Assembly: GCA_011032825.1 (NCBI GenBank) | Contig: JAADJZ010000023.1 | Location: 62,001-126,000 of the forward strand | From: Massariosphaeria phaeospora | Taxonomy: Eukaryota > Ascomycota > Dothideomycetes > Pleosporales | Direction of reading: 5' to 3' | Length of the DNA stretch: 64,000 nt | Shown here: positions 36,114 to 47,921 of the stretch, piece by piece | Layout: every line of letters starts with the position of its first letter | Numbering within the stretch: position 1 is the stretch's first letter | Translations under genes and position numbers: made by a program | Notes under the pieces: model-generated | What the model saw: only the letters and a program-made list of their open reading frames with translations | Databases searched by the model: none | Told to the model about the DNA's origin: nothing

Positions 36114-36629
36114 GGTGGGAAGCGTGGGTACCAAGCTGCCCGGGGTCGAGTTCGGAGGTGTCGAGAAGAATGGAGGCTACCGGAGCGGCGTGCTCATGAA
36201 GGCGGCGGAGCGGTAAGGGGTGGCGGTAGTGATGGCAGGTATACGGGCGTTGTTGCTGTTTGGTTGCTAGGTGATGCTTCCGGCGTGCTCGACAAAGCTA
36301 ATTGGCAACCCGCTCGAGTGCGCGCTATTTCTAGGCGGTCATGCTGAGAGCCGGGTTAGCTGGCGTCGGCCGTCTAATCGCGTGGGCCGTCTGATCGCGA
36401 GGGAGTAGGTGAGGGAAAGCTTTCGGTGAGTTGCTCGCGCCTGTATGTTGTGAAGCGGCAGCAGGCGCTCGGACCGCTCAGGCTCCCGCCAACCACAAAT
36501 GCAAACGGCGGCGGCCCTGACAGATGCCACCACGCACTGCCAGCAGCACTTCTGCACCCAGCACACCTTGCATGGCTGCCCTGCGCTGAATCTACCCGTT
36601 TGCATCTGAATCCCATCTACCCACCCACC
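36114..36629. promoter_or_regulatory. Bidirectional promoter region of CDC27 and SND2
   Basis: A 516-bp GC-rich gap between two divergently read housekeeping genes. No TATA box is evident. It contains a CAACCACAAATGC stretch and short tandem CGGCGG-type sequence, but no element I can name with confidence. Confidence 0.5.
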
Positions 36630-37202
36630 ATGGCCCAAGTACGCACTTCCCCCTCCCCTCTACTCCCGCCCACACCCTAACCCCCCTCGCAGAAAGCCGT
36701 CAAAACCCTCGCCGCAAGCAACACGCGCCGCCTCAACCAAACGCTATACGCCACCCTCGCGACCCACGGCCTCTACTGGCTACTCCGCGCGCTACTCTTC
36801 CGGCGCAGCTTCAGCGGGCGCTCCCTCGCCCTCTACATACTGCTCTCGGCGCCGCAGCTGCTGGTCAACTTCTGGTTCGAGCGCATCGCACGGCCCGTGT
36901 ACCACGCCGACGGCTCGGTGCGCCGCGCGGGCGAGGACCTCGAGGCCAAGGGCCTGACCGAGTACCTGTGGGATGTCACGTACTGGACGTATGGCTGTGT
37001 GGTGCTGGCCGCGCTGCTGGGCGACTCGGCGTGGTGGCTGTGGGGCGTTGTGCCCGTGTACTCGGGGTATGCGGCTTGGACAACGTACACGGGCATGAGG
37101 GGAGGGTATACGGATGCCGTTGGGGTGCCGCAGCCCGGGGCGGCGAGTAAGCGGCAGCAGAAGATGGAGAAGAGGGGTGGGCAAAAGGTTGCGTATCGGT
37201 GA
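36630..37202 (+). CDS. SND2: SND2/TMEM208 family ER targeting protein
   Basis: A tiny first exon (36630-36638, Met-Ala-Gln) is joined through an intron (GTACGC...GCAG) to 36693-37202, giving 172 residues, the family's usual size. Hydrophobic segments lie at about residues 20-45 (THGLYWLLRALLF), 48-65 (LALYILLSAPQLLVNFWF) and 103-140 (TYWTYGCVVLAALLG; WWLWGVVPVYSGYAAWTTY), ending in a basic tail (SKRQQKMEKRGGQK). The family acts in SRP-independent targeting of membrane proteins to the ER. The three-residue first exon is the weakest part of the model but restores the usual start. Confidence 0.88.
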
Positions 37203-37503
37203 GCCGATAGGGGACTGAAGCATGTTCGAGGACTCCTGAGGTTTGTATGATATTGGCTCAGCTCGCTCAGCGTCAAGACATGCGTCTCAAGCCTAGTACA
37301 AATGGGAAGATCCCACAAAAGTAACGGCCCAGAGCGTCATGGTGTCAACGTGTTAGGGACCCACTGGCCCAGAAGAAGATTGTTCAAAAGGCGTGAATTA
37401 CACGCTCTAGAACTCCGCAGAGCCTATATCCAATGCCATAATGCGCGCTCCACTATGCTAGATGCAAATATACACGGTCATACATATCATACAATCCTCT
37501 TGC

Positions 37504-38916
37504 TTACGCTTCCACCTTGGTCGGAATCTTGACTTGTCCCTTCTTACGATCCTCATGCGGGAACCCATATCTCCAACCCACTCCCCGAGGATCCCTCCCG
37601 TTTCTCCCTACGCTGTCTACACTAACATCTTTAAACACAAAATCCCACCGTCGCTGTGGAACCCTCTTCTGTGCCCTGAGGTCGGCCTGCCGAGCCTCCT
37701 CTTCTTTCGTCTTCTTTGCCTGCTCCTGCGCGATTCGCTCAGTAGCTAGCCTCTTGCGCTCCTCGAAACTCAAGCCAGATGCAAGTTCGCGTTCAGCTTG
37801 GATAAGCTCTGGGTGGGGAATGCGGGCGTCGGCAGGGAGCAGCTGGTTGTCGAACGCTTTGCCTGCGTCCTCACGGGTGAACTTTCGCGATTCGGCGACG
37901 GGAACGAAGAGTTGTTGGCGTGTGGCTGGATGGACGATGAGGTCGTTGATGGCTTCGTGGGTGATGGGGCGTTTGCTTCTGTTCCCTGGGCGTGATGTAT
38001 CGACGTGAGGTGTCGTAGGTAGCATTCCGAGAACAGCTCGGGCGTAGGGGAGCGCCAGTGTTTTACCCTAATTATCATCAGCAGGGCTCCATTTCTATAT
38101 GTTTATAGTTTGTGGGGAAAATTGGTAGTGTCAGAAAGAGCATAGCTTTAGTTGTTTAACCACGTAGGAGTCTTAAAGACTAATCGAATTTTTAAAGTGT
38201 CTCATCATGTAATCAAGAAGGTTGGAGTGAAAATGTTAACATACCTGTGCAATCCACTCCTTTTCCATCTGCTTCAGTCGAACGACCGCGCCTACTCGTT
38301 CGTTGCTGACTCCAAATTCTACGCTTGCAAGCGACACTGTTGCGCCGCCCTTATGCACACGCTGGTATATTGCCTCTCGCAATTCCTCGCTCAGGACAGG
38401 TTGACTCCGAAACCACTTATTCAGTGGAAATGGCTGCAGATCTTGTGCCGTCTCAGGAGGAAGTTTATCCGACTCATCAGTCTTTGTTTTCTTCTTCGAT
38501 TCTTCCTCGCGACGGACGGACATCTCTAGCTCATCAATCGTTTCCTGGCCTTCCAGTTTTTCTTCCCCAGACTTTTCTGGGCTGGGTTCATTCACACTCG
38601 TTTCTTCATCTAGCTGCTTTTCGGGCTCTGGTTCTGTGGGCGACTTCCTCGACCATCCAGGGCCTGCTCGAACTAGATTACCGTATCTATCATACGCTCC
38701 GAGGTAGTTCGTAGAGCCTGGAATGGGCTCTCTCAATGCGCTACCAGGGCCATTGAGCCACTCGTAAAATTTCCGCCGCCGCAGTGTGGTCTGCTGACAT
38801 GACGTCTGTGAAAATTCGCGCGATACCCGTGCTGGTTGCGAGGTAGATTGAGGTTGGGTAGGAGAACGAGCGACGACGGCCGAGGAGAATCTGGAGGCGC
38901 GTAACCGTGGAGGCAT
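37504..38916 (-). CDS. Mitochondrial small ribosomal subunit protein mS45 (MRPS35/Bot1 family)
   Basis: Two exons (38916-38245 and 38067-37504, phase 0) give 411 residues. An Arg/Ser-rich start (MPPRLRASRFSSAVVARS) looks like a mitochondrial presequence. The family motif RRRKFYEWLNGPGSALREP and GSTNYLGAYDRYGNL follows, then an acidic/basic linker, then FPLNKWFRSQPVLSEELREA and SNERVGAVVRLKQMEKEW. Exon 2 gives GKTLALPYARAVLGMLP and the C-terminal RRWDFVFKDVSVDSVGRNGR. The family (Pfam eukaryotic mitochondrial regulator, yeast Mrps35, fission yeast Bot1) is a structural part of the fungal mitochondrial small ribosomal subunit. It is convergent with SND2, with 301 bp between. Confidence 0.9.
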
Positions 38917-40394
38917 ATTTAAATTCAGCCGATGCTATCGCATTAGGTGCGGATGTTATACACGAAATAGAATCGAGCGAAGGCAGAAGGAGTGTGATGA
39001 GTTCGATGCTGGGAAGGACGCACAATGCACAAAGTCGAAACAATCTTCCCAGGTAGATAATTCAGCGCATTGACCACGTGCACGTGATACTGTCCACAGC
39101 CAATCAGACCTCTCCACCCATCACACTGCAGGCTTTCGATTGCCAGCACTATTTCCCCTCTTCTAGAAGCTGTCGTGTGTCTTTAGGTGTGTTCCTGCTT
39201 CTCGAATATAGCCTATTCACAAGGATCTACATACAGAATGTTTCCAACCGGTGTCACGGCTGCACGGCGTCGTCACCTTACATACCGTGCTTGACACGGT
39301 ACAACGCCCTTACTGCGAGCTCACGACATACTCAGGTGTGAGGCAGCAGCCAACACACGGACGGCATCGCAGAAAAGACTATAGACAGCATCAACAGCGA
39401 CGACGTGACTTTTATTAGTGCTCTGAGGGCAATTCCTCCATGCAGCCCTCCCCTTCCTCCGAACTTGCACACTGCACGCAAGCGAAGAGTACCGTGAACC
39501 TCCGTCTCCCCCTAGGCATCCGAAACAAACAGAGCGTAGTCCGAAGAATGCTAGCAAAAGCAGGGAGATGCTGTAAAGACAGGATGATGGGCATCGCCCA
39601 GCTGAGGTCCCGTACTTCCGTGGAGCAGAACATCCGACTCTAGATAGTGGAAACGTAACCCTAAAGAGAAATTCCTTGAAAGAGACACGTGAGATCAGGT
39701 ATCCCAAGCAAAGAGCCGCCATGCAAGATGAACCCCAGCAGATATTGTCTGCTCACCCTATGTTTAGTCCAGCCATGCACGATCCGAGAGTGATAGCGCC
39801 GTGCAATGTGTGCAAGGCAGATGAACGAACAACTCCGTCACAGATGATCCGTCAGCCCAATGAACCAGCCATAACCGGCTTCGACAAATAATAACAGTAA
39901 TGGAGATGAGAGGGGGAATTAGATCAAGGATTCAACGAATTCTGCCGCAAAGACCCCTGGCCGATCCGTGGCACGTAATAGTCCCGAGGACCTGGTTTTC
40001 CGAGTTTTCGATCAGTTCAGTGGAACAGAGCGAGAGACAAATGCGACCTTTACGGTAGATGAAATGAGTATAGAAAAAGAACCACTCCTGACGCCTCACT
40101 ACAGACAGCCCGTGTAACCAAAGCAACGCACAAGGGGGAATCATCGCTGTATGCTTGAAATGGAGCCCCACTCCTGACAGACGCGATGGCCTTGCAAGGA
40201 GTTCCACGCCAGTACCCATGCCCTTGCTTAATGAGAAATGACCCGAACCGGCAACGCAACTCCTCGCAATGACTGAAGTGACTGGATATAACGCGACAAT
40301 AAATAAAAAGGGTTTTGCACAAGTATGGCGATGATTACTCCCCCAATTCCCGACATCACTCGTGATATCATTGCAGACTCGTTTCTTCGGGTTC
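38917..40394. other. Spacer between mS45 and WHI3
   Basis: Promoter of the mS45 gene and probably a long WHI3 3' UTR. Frames up to 165 codons exist on the minus strand (39932-40429), but composition and lack of family similarity argue against genes. Confidence 0.45.
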
Positions 40395-42140
40395 TCAGCG
40401 GGGCATGATGTATGTTGAATAGCCTCCACCTAAGCCTGCAAAGCCGTTTCCGGATACGCCAGCCGCGAGTCCGGTGGGGATAGGTTGGGGGCGAACAGGG
40501 CTAGCCATGTCGTTGGACCCCATTCCGATGAAACCACCATTGGAGTACATGCTGAAGCCAGCAGAACCATTCTGCACTGGAGTGGAGAGACCAGGAGGGG
40601 CCGAAAGTCCTGGAGGTGGGCCGGTAGCGGTTGAGAACCCGGGCGGGGCAGCAACATTGCCACCAAATCCAGACAACGGTGTGATGGGGGTGATCGCAGA
40701 GGCGGGACCCATGCTGCTCTGTTGCCCGGTACGCACGCCCAAGGGGTTCTTAGAGAAACTGAGTCGAATACCACCCTTGACGCTGTTATGCAGAGGATGA
40801 CCGTAAAGATCGTTCAACGCCTTGGTGGCGAAAGAAACATCTTCGAATTCGACGAAGCACATGGGACCATTCTGCTTGGTCCGGAAACAGAGGCGCTTGT
40901 ACCCGCGCTGTTTGGAGAAGACGGCCTTGAGCTCGTCCTCGGACGTATCTACAGGTAGATTCCCCACATATAATGTATTGCATGGTGGATTCTGATCTGC
41001 TGGGTTGACCGGAGGGAAATTGGGCCTAGAGAAATGCTGCATGTATTGCTGATAACTGGCATTTGGACCGAGATTGCTGTTCATTGCAGAAGAGATAGAG
41101 TGGGGGGACATGGCTGACAGTGCTGCCCCAGGAGACTGCATCGTGGCAGCAGAGCGAGGAGACGCATAGTTCGACATTGGCGGTGAGCTCGTTCCATTGA
41201 CACCATTTGTGTTCAATGAGAGTGTGTTGAAACGCGATACAGGGACCGAGGGGGGATTGGTGGTTCTTCGCGGGAAGATGCCCTGTACGGGTTGTCCGCT
41301 AGTCGCATAGCCAATAGATTCGCTCAAAAGGCCATCGTCGTCGTTGGCTTCATCGTTGATCATGGATTTGCCGAGGTTGCGATGAGTGAAAGATGTGTTG
41401 ACAGGTGACGTCGGGGAGAATAGATTCTGCACCGGGAATTCGCCGTTGCCAAGACCCGGGGTGCCGTTTGGTGGAGACATTCTCTCCATATTCTGGAACG
41501 TCCCGTTATATCGCGAAGACTGTCGGCCGTTCGTGGCAGCTGCAGAAATCGGCCCTGCTGCGGAGACAGAGCCTTGTCGAACAGGTACGCTGTCAACTGT
41601 GTTGCGCCTCGAACCAATAGCGCCCGGCAGGCTGTCCTGCAACAGCTCGACAATAAGAGTGGCATCATTTGATGCGTTCCTCTTTCCGTTCAAGAGGTCT
41701 CGAGCCTCCTTTGCGCCCTCCAGTGTTCGGAATTGTGCGACTGCGCACGCGAAACCCTTGTCATCGGGGAATTTGGACGCGGATACCAGTTCGCAATCAA
41801 TAAGGTCCTTTGCGAAGAGGAGTATGTTGCGCACAGCATCGCGGTCGCTCGTACTGGGCAATTTTCGTAGGAAGATGGCGTGTATGCCTTTGGTGTCGGG
41901 AAGCTCTGCCTCGCTGTACGAAAGCAGGCCGTTGTTATCCATCGGCCGACGCGCACCGAGCGCAGTGGGCATGTGGTATGGATGCGCAGTCGTGAAAACG
42001 TCGGCGGTCATGGTGTTCTGCGACGAGAAAGATTGCTTCGGTGGTGAGGACGAAGTGGAGCTGCTGAAGGAGCTGTGGTTGTATGGGCTGTTGGAAAGAT
42101 TGGAGGGACTCGTGCTGCTCGGGCTCGGCCCACTGGCCAT
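40395..42140 (-). CDS. WHI3: WHI3-type RNA-binding cell-cycle regulator
   Basis: One exon of 581 residues from the ATG at 42140 (MASGPSPSSTSPSN). An in-frame upstream stretch to 42530 is Pro/His-rich and looks like 5' UTR. RRM1-like domain at about 85-170 (IHAIFLRKLPSTSDRDAVRN). The highly conserved C-terminal RRM lies at about 385-470: RNP2 TLYVGNLPVD, RNP1-like GPMCFVEFEDVSFATKAL, and SVKGGIRLSFSKNPLGVR. The region between is Ser/Asn/Pro-rich and disordered; the tail is Gly/Pro-rich. Yeast and Ashbya Whi3 bind G1 cyclin and other mRNAs and form condensates through long polyQ; no long polyQ is present here. It is cytoplasmic and acts after transcription, by family. Confidence 0.92.
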   Translation of the reverse strand: MASGPSPSSTSPSNLSNSPYNHSSFSSSTSSSPPKQSFSSQNTMTADVFTTAHPYHMPTALGARRPMDNNGLLSYSEAELPDTKGIHAIFLRKLPSTSDRDAVRNILLFAKDLIDCELVSASKFPDDKGFACAVAQFRTLEGAKEARDLLNGKRNASNDATLIVELLQDSLPGAIGSRRNTVDSVPVRQGSVSAAGPISAAATNGRQSSRYNGTFQNMERMSPPNGTPGLGNGEFPVQNLFSPTSPVNTSFTHRNLGKSMINDEANDDDGLLSESIGYATSGQPVQGIFPRRTTNPPSVPVSRFNTLSLNTNGVNGTSSPPMSNYASPRSAATMQSPGAALSAMSPHSISSAMNSNLGPNASYQQYMQHFSRPNFPPVNPADQNPPCNTLYVGNLPVDTSEDELKAVFSKQRGYKRLCFRTKQNGPMCFVEFEDVSFATKALNDLYGHPLHNSVKGGIRLSFSKNPLGVRTGQQSSMGPASAITPITPLSGFGGNVAAPPGFSTATGPPPGLSAPPGLSTPVQNGSAGFSMYSNGGFIGMGSNDMASPVRPQPIPTGLAAGVSGNGFAGLGGGYSTYIMPR

Positions 42141-45100
42141 TTCCTCCTTTGTCTGGTTGGTATTGCGACGGTCGTCTTCCAGACAAAGACGGTGGTGGTC
42201 GTGGCGACTCGAGGCGAGGCGTGGGAAGCGAAGGAACAAGTGCGGCACTCCGGAGACGGCAGGCTGGATGCTGGGGCGCGTGCTATCGAGCGAGGGTGCA
42301 GAAAGCGGCCCTAGGGGGGTCAAACAGCTTCGAAACGTCGTTATGCCCGGGCCAGCCTTGGGAAGGCGGTGGCAGGCGCTGGGTGGGTGGTGGTGGTGGG
42401 CGCTGTCGACTACGCGAGACTGGGTGATTGGCGCGCAAAGAATAGCGAAAACAAAATGCAGCAGTGGAAAAGCGCAATGCGGCGCTGCACGAGACGGCTG
42501 CACTGGCGGCGAGACAGCTGGCCGGCGCACTGGATGGAGACGCGCTGGGTTGGGACTGCGAGGTGGATGCGATGCGCTGCGCGAACGACAGCGGATGCGA
42601 CGGGTGCAGCGGTGCAGCGGTGCAGCGGCTAGGCTCTGATATGGGGCCGGGCAAAGAGCAGCGCAGAGGCGCAGACTGAGCTCGACGACGGACCGGGGCG
42701 CTAGGGTGCGAGCGGGAGGTCAAGAAGGAATGCGCATGCAGCGACGGTGTTGGGCGATTGGGGGTTTGTGTGCGTGGGAAAACGGAAAACGGGTGCTGAA
42801 GCCAATGGCGGGTGTGAGCTGGGGGGGATTTTGGGGAGGATTTTGGGGAGTGGTGGATGGGCAGTCGCCGGAGGACGGGTGGAGGTGGAGGTGGGTGTGG
42901 TGGGCGGTGGACTCGAGGCCTGGGCTTGGGCGGCGGCGGATCGTCCACGTCGGTCGAGGGCGCGGCCGGGGGAGCCAATCAAAGGGCGCGTCGGCACAGG
43001 GCTGGCTGGGCTGGCGGCAGGGCAGAAGCAGTAGCGCACGCAGTGGGCACTGGGCGACGCGGCAGACGGCAGCGACAGCGAGCAGCAGAGCAGCGAGCGC
43101 AGATGCGATGCAGCGCGGACCGAGGGCGGCGGCGTCGGCGCGGGCACGAAGCAGAGGGGTGTGGCCGCGGGACAGTGGGCGGTGGGCAGCGGACAGGGAA
43201 CGACGAGCGAGGAGGGAGGGCAGAGGGGGGACGAGAACGGGCTGCTGCTAAAAAGTGCGAGCGGCGAATGCGTGAGACGATGGATAGATAACACGTCGGG
43301 ATGGTGGACGTGGGCGCACACTACCCACCCACGGCGACGCAATTACCAAGCCGCAAGCTTCAGGGCAGCTTTGCGCGACCACTGCTCGACGGCCGATTCT
43401 GCTCTGATGGATGCCAATGCCCCTCGGCCGCCGCTGGGCTCCATGACGCGAGCCGAAGCGAAGTGGTGGTGTCCTGGGCCCGCACGCCCGCTAGCCCAGT
43501 CTCTCTCCTCATCGCCGCCTGCATGCAGTTTCTCAACGTCTGCACTCTGCACCCCTCTTCCCGACTGCTGCCCACCACGCTCCCGTCCGCGAGCGCGCGA
43601 CACTGCCGGCACGCCTGCGAGCGACTCTCTGTCCAGCGCGCCCGGCCTCATAGCTGGGCTGATATAGCCTGGCTCGGCCGCGTCGAGGGACGTGTTGCTT
43701 CCCCAGCTATCTCCGGGGGCCGTCCAGCGACCAACCCTCTCCCTCCGTATTGCGGACGGGGCCGCTGCTACTGCTACTGGCTCCGGCCATATCAGCCTCT
43801 GGCCTCTGCAGGCACGCTGAAGCCTGGAAGGCGTCGTTGCTCGCCGTCGTTGCTCGCCGTCCGCCAGCGAGGTCGCAGCAGGCGTGGCATGTCGACGCCG
43901 TGTGGACACGCCGCGTCGTGAGCCACCATCATGTCGCCATCTGCTTGTCCGTGACCCTTTGGCGGAGCCTCTTCGCTCCCACGGCGCAGAACACCGCGTC
44001 CAGGCTGTCGAGCCTGGTGAAGCCCCCTGGCGACCACGTCCTGCATATGCAAGCCGGCGCTCAGCCTGTTTCTTCGCTCGACTCTGGCATCCGTCACCAG
44101 CAGCGGCCCCCTTCATCACTCGATCCCAGCGAACAGAAGCCGCTGCATTAGCGCCCCATCTTCCACCGCGTACCTTGAGGTTGGCGCTGGCTGTGGCTCG
44201 TGGTGCGCGACGGCCGGCCGTCTTTGGGGCCTCACTCGCCCGCCGGCAGTGCTGCGACGCGCTAGAAATCCCAGTCGTCTGGTGCAGCAGCCTGCCCTGC
44301 AGCGAATCACGGTCACGCGCATGGGGGTTGGCGCTGCTGGAGCCGATCCCCCTCGTCCAAGACGCGCAAGCCGTGGGCCGCCCGCGATCCCCCAGCTGAT
44401 TATCACACGCCCGAACGCCGGTTCATGGCAGACACAAGCTTCACCTGATCTCACGTGGACCGGCGCCAGCTGGAGCACAGACGACGTTGGCGACCCCTCG
44501 CGAACAACCATGGGAGGGCCGCCGCATGAGGAGGGGCTGTTCCGCCTTCGGACACGGTTGCTTTCGCCGCGTTCCCTTTCCTTGCTGGACGACCCTCCAT
44601 GATTGCTGTGTGCCCCTCAAGTCAGCATTTAGACCAGGCAGACGACTGCTGCGGGCCATGCTTCTGCCAATCACGGCAACCTTGGGGTGCACTCGGCTTG
44701 CCGATGCCACCCTGTCCGGCCACCGCCAAAAGGAACGTCGCGGAGGGATTTGTTGCCCATATCTCCTTCGAGGCTGCATATCGAATCCGCTGTGTATGTT
44801 CCGTTCAAAAGGGCACGTGTACGTTATACATGCTTTTTCGCATCTCAATGGGCTTTTCATTGGACGCTGCCATACCGGTACCTCTACTTCTACCTAGTAC
44901 TCCAGCTTTCACTCCCAGTTCACGTACCAATCAAACCAGGCTACACCTACATCTAGTGATGAGACTCAGATGGTTCGAAGAGCATGGCCTGGGAAAAGTC
45001 TTAGGCTACAGTCATTTGATAGCTCTGACGCTTCCTTGACGCCGCACATGGACCTACCCGAGGCCACTACGTCTGCTCGTCACTTCCCTTGTCCGTCCAG

Positions 45101-47921
45101 CCAAGTTGGCGCAGCCGATGGTAGCCATAATATATCGAGTTCTGGAAGCCCGTTCGTCAGGATTTCCATCACGTCTCGTGTACCTTCGGAACTGGTCCGA
45201 TTTGCTCGGGAAGACCTTGCTCAACACCACTGAAACACCCAGCTTTCATCTGATAGCGGCTCCATACAGTCTTTTGCTTGTCCGTCCAATCAAGACATTT
45301 CATATACCTCCATCGTCAGCCTGATGCCAGTCCGAGTCACTGCACTTGTATTGTCTCACCAATGGGCCGCCAGGGCTTCCTCGACATAATCATATTCTCT
45401 CCAATCACATGAGCATCGTAGTTCAGACCCGATTGTTGTCACTGGTCATCGGCAGATACACCCGCGGCTACAGGTCAATTGCTCAAATGAATAGTAAAGC
45501 CGGCATGTTCAGACTGTGGCCAGAATGACCGAGTCCCGACTCTTGTACTCACAGAACTTCTCCAGAACCGTATCAAATCGCTCAAGTTTACGAAGTTGTT
45601 TCAGGCACCTGGTCGTCTGCTGTATTCACACCACCTCACGTTACTGCGGCCTCAACCAATCTGTCGTCTCAACACCGTTCTGACATCTCTTTTCTAAAAC
45701 TATTATGACCGAACAGGTCGCCGACATTCACATGTCTTTCAAAATTATGGGGTAAATAGGACGCAGGCAAGTAATTGGTTCATAATAGTCGGTAGTCACT
45801 CCACCTTCCCCAGTCGAAACCCAACCTCAAAGCTACGGCACAGGTTTCCCAAAAAGTGGCATGCTTGTTTTGAATTACTGCCCTGTTTATTTCAACCTAA
45901 TGCATTCAGCACTCATACACACTGTCTCGGCATCACCAAGACATGGCTGCATTCACATATTCGCGCAATACAAGATATGCTAGCGTACGGCCAGATAATC
46001 AGTCGGTGCTTGTGAAATGGTCGTTTGTTCGTCCACGTTACAATAGAACGACCGAATGCAACTGAGCCCCGCCGACTGTCTTGGGTGAATACGCGCAAAG
46101 GTTCACATGGTACTACAGCCACTTTCTCGCAGGGACTATCTGGTCAAGAACTGGTCGGGTCCTCACAGACTATCAAGCGACCTCTTCCATGGGTCATAAC
46201 TTGCTGCCGACGGATCGTACGAAACGGGGATGTAACTAGTGAATAGGTACGTGTAATCATAGCTCGTTCGTGATGACTTTCTAACCAGCGGACCTGTTCC
46301 GATGCATGGAATTATTGGATAGCCATCGACTATCTACCTGTGAGCGCCCCCACGAGATGTGCGACTACTCGATGCTGACAATCTCCCACGGTTCTCCTTA
46401 GCTCCCCCTTGTCTTACAATGGCTTCCGATGAGACACATTACGCGCTTCTTACAGGTCGGCACGCTCTACCGACTCTCACAAAGAGTGGAACGCTAGTCC
46501 CCGCAGTGTCACAATGAGATGTCCAGAGGGCAGTTCGGGATGGCTACCCGCATATCAGCTTGCCCGCGCGCAGGAAACGAGACACGGCATACCCATGCGA
46601 CCGCTGCGGATGCCGTGACTGCAGTTTAGACCATGCGGCGCTCGTCCAACCGTCCGAGAGGGATTGCGAGCCGCTGCGTTGGGGATCCGAACTTAATCTG
46701 CACTTCCTACACTCAGCCTCGCCGGTCTGACTTGCCGGTCAGCTGGGTCGCGATTCCATGGAAATACATGGTCCGTTGGGCATTAGGGATGCGCGAAGGG
46801 TTGGTTGGACGGATGACTGCACGCTGTGTTCCGCACTTTCTGTCAGTGTTCTGCGCGTATTTGAGACTCTAACATATAGGGGCGCTATGTTTATCTTCGG
46901 TATCTTTACTATATTCACGATACGAAGATCGCGGGCACTATCTTTCCAGCTTATCACAATAGTGCTCAGCGGACACGAGAAGCTGGGCTGCTGAGAACCA
47001 CATCGAAGGAACCTAGAAACGCGGCGAAAATCCCAGGTTCGAGGCCAACTACACTGCAGGTATCATACCCGACTCTCTCGAAACCAACCGCATGCTCGAT
47101 GCATCGTTATAGGAAACTACGAACGGCCTCCTGGCTTGGATCGCCTCTTGCATGCAGGCAAGCATGTGAACATCACATCACTTGGTTCTGATGCGTCTGG
47201 TAACGTAGTTATTTATCTAAGTATGCTGTGAGGCTTACTACTAGGTTCCTTGACTTACAGAGGGCGTGGATTGCGTTCGTGATGCCTCCTTGATGCTGCG
47301 GATCCGGTTTGTCTACCACGGTTGCCATGTAGAAGAGCGACATATTGTTGTTCGTCGAGATGTCTAGACGTCCTCTTGAGATGTATAATATACCTACGTC
47401 GAAGCTGTCCCGGATCAGCGTTGCTTTTAGACTCCGACGCTCTTCCGCAACAACGACTCAACCTTTCTTTGGTCCACAGCTATAGATGAAATCATCCAAC
47501 TCGCGCCACGCACCATGAGCAGAGCAGACGGTAGATTTTCTCTTTCCTTGGTATGTGCTTTGTAAGTCTTAACACTATTGGGCGTATCTTATAATGCATG
47601 AGAGATGTACTGACAATTCCCCAGACAGATAGAGTGCTCTTTTTGGCGCCTTTCGTTCCATTGCCAGGTGGTGACGGCATAGTGTGCCTCCTTACATGAA
47701 GTTTCGCTAGTTTTAGGCTGCAGCTGCTGCAGCACAGGGAGGTTCGTTTTGTGTAACCTATGCGATAACGCGATGCAGAATTCAAAAGAACGCTTGCGTC
47801 TCGCGTTTCGCATCCCATTGCTCTATCTTCAGCCTACTGACCTCCGCCAACCTCGAGAGATTAGATCGATTCTCATTTGTTCCACAAAACGAAACACCCA
47901 CTCAGCTCGCGCTAAAAACAA
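42141..47921. other. 5.8-kb region without a recognisable gene
   Basis: The first part (to about 42700) is WHI3 5' UTR and promoter. 42700-44500 is very GC-rich, with long but meaningless Arg/Gly/Ala/Pro-rich frames on both strands. 44600-47900 has ordinary composition but only frames of up to about 150 codons, with no family match. A TCGAGGCC-type T-arm-like sequence near 47036 does not extend into a tRNA. It may hold a long 5' leader, an unannotated RNA, or fully decayed mobile DNA; I cannot tell which. Confidence 0.5.

Noticed and set aside
41386..42639. 417-codon plus-strand frame
   Set aside because: It lies antisense to the WHI3 gene, whose RRM domains are unmistakable, and its translation has no family features.
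43343..44119. 258-codon minus-strand frame and overlapping plus-strand frames of 130-206 codons
   Set aside because: All are Arg/Gly/Ala/Ser-rich in GC-rich DNA that is open on both strands at once, and none has a domain.
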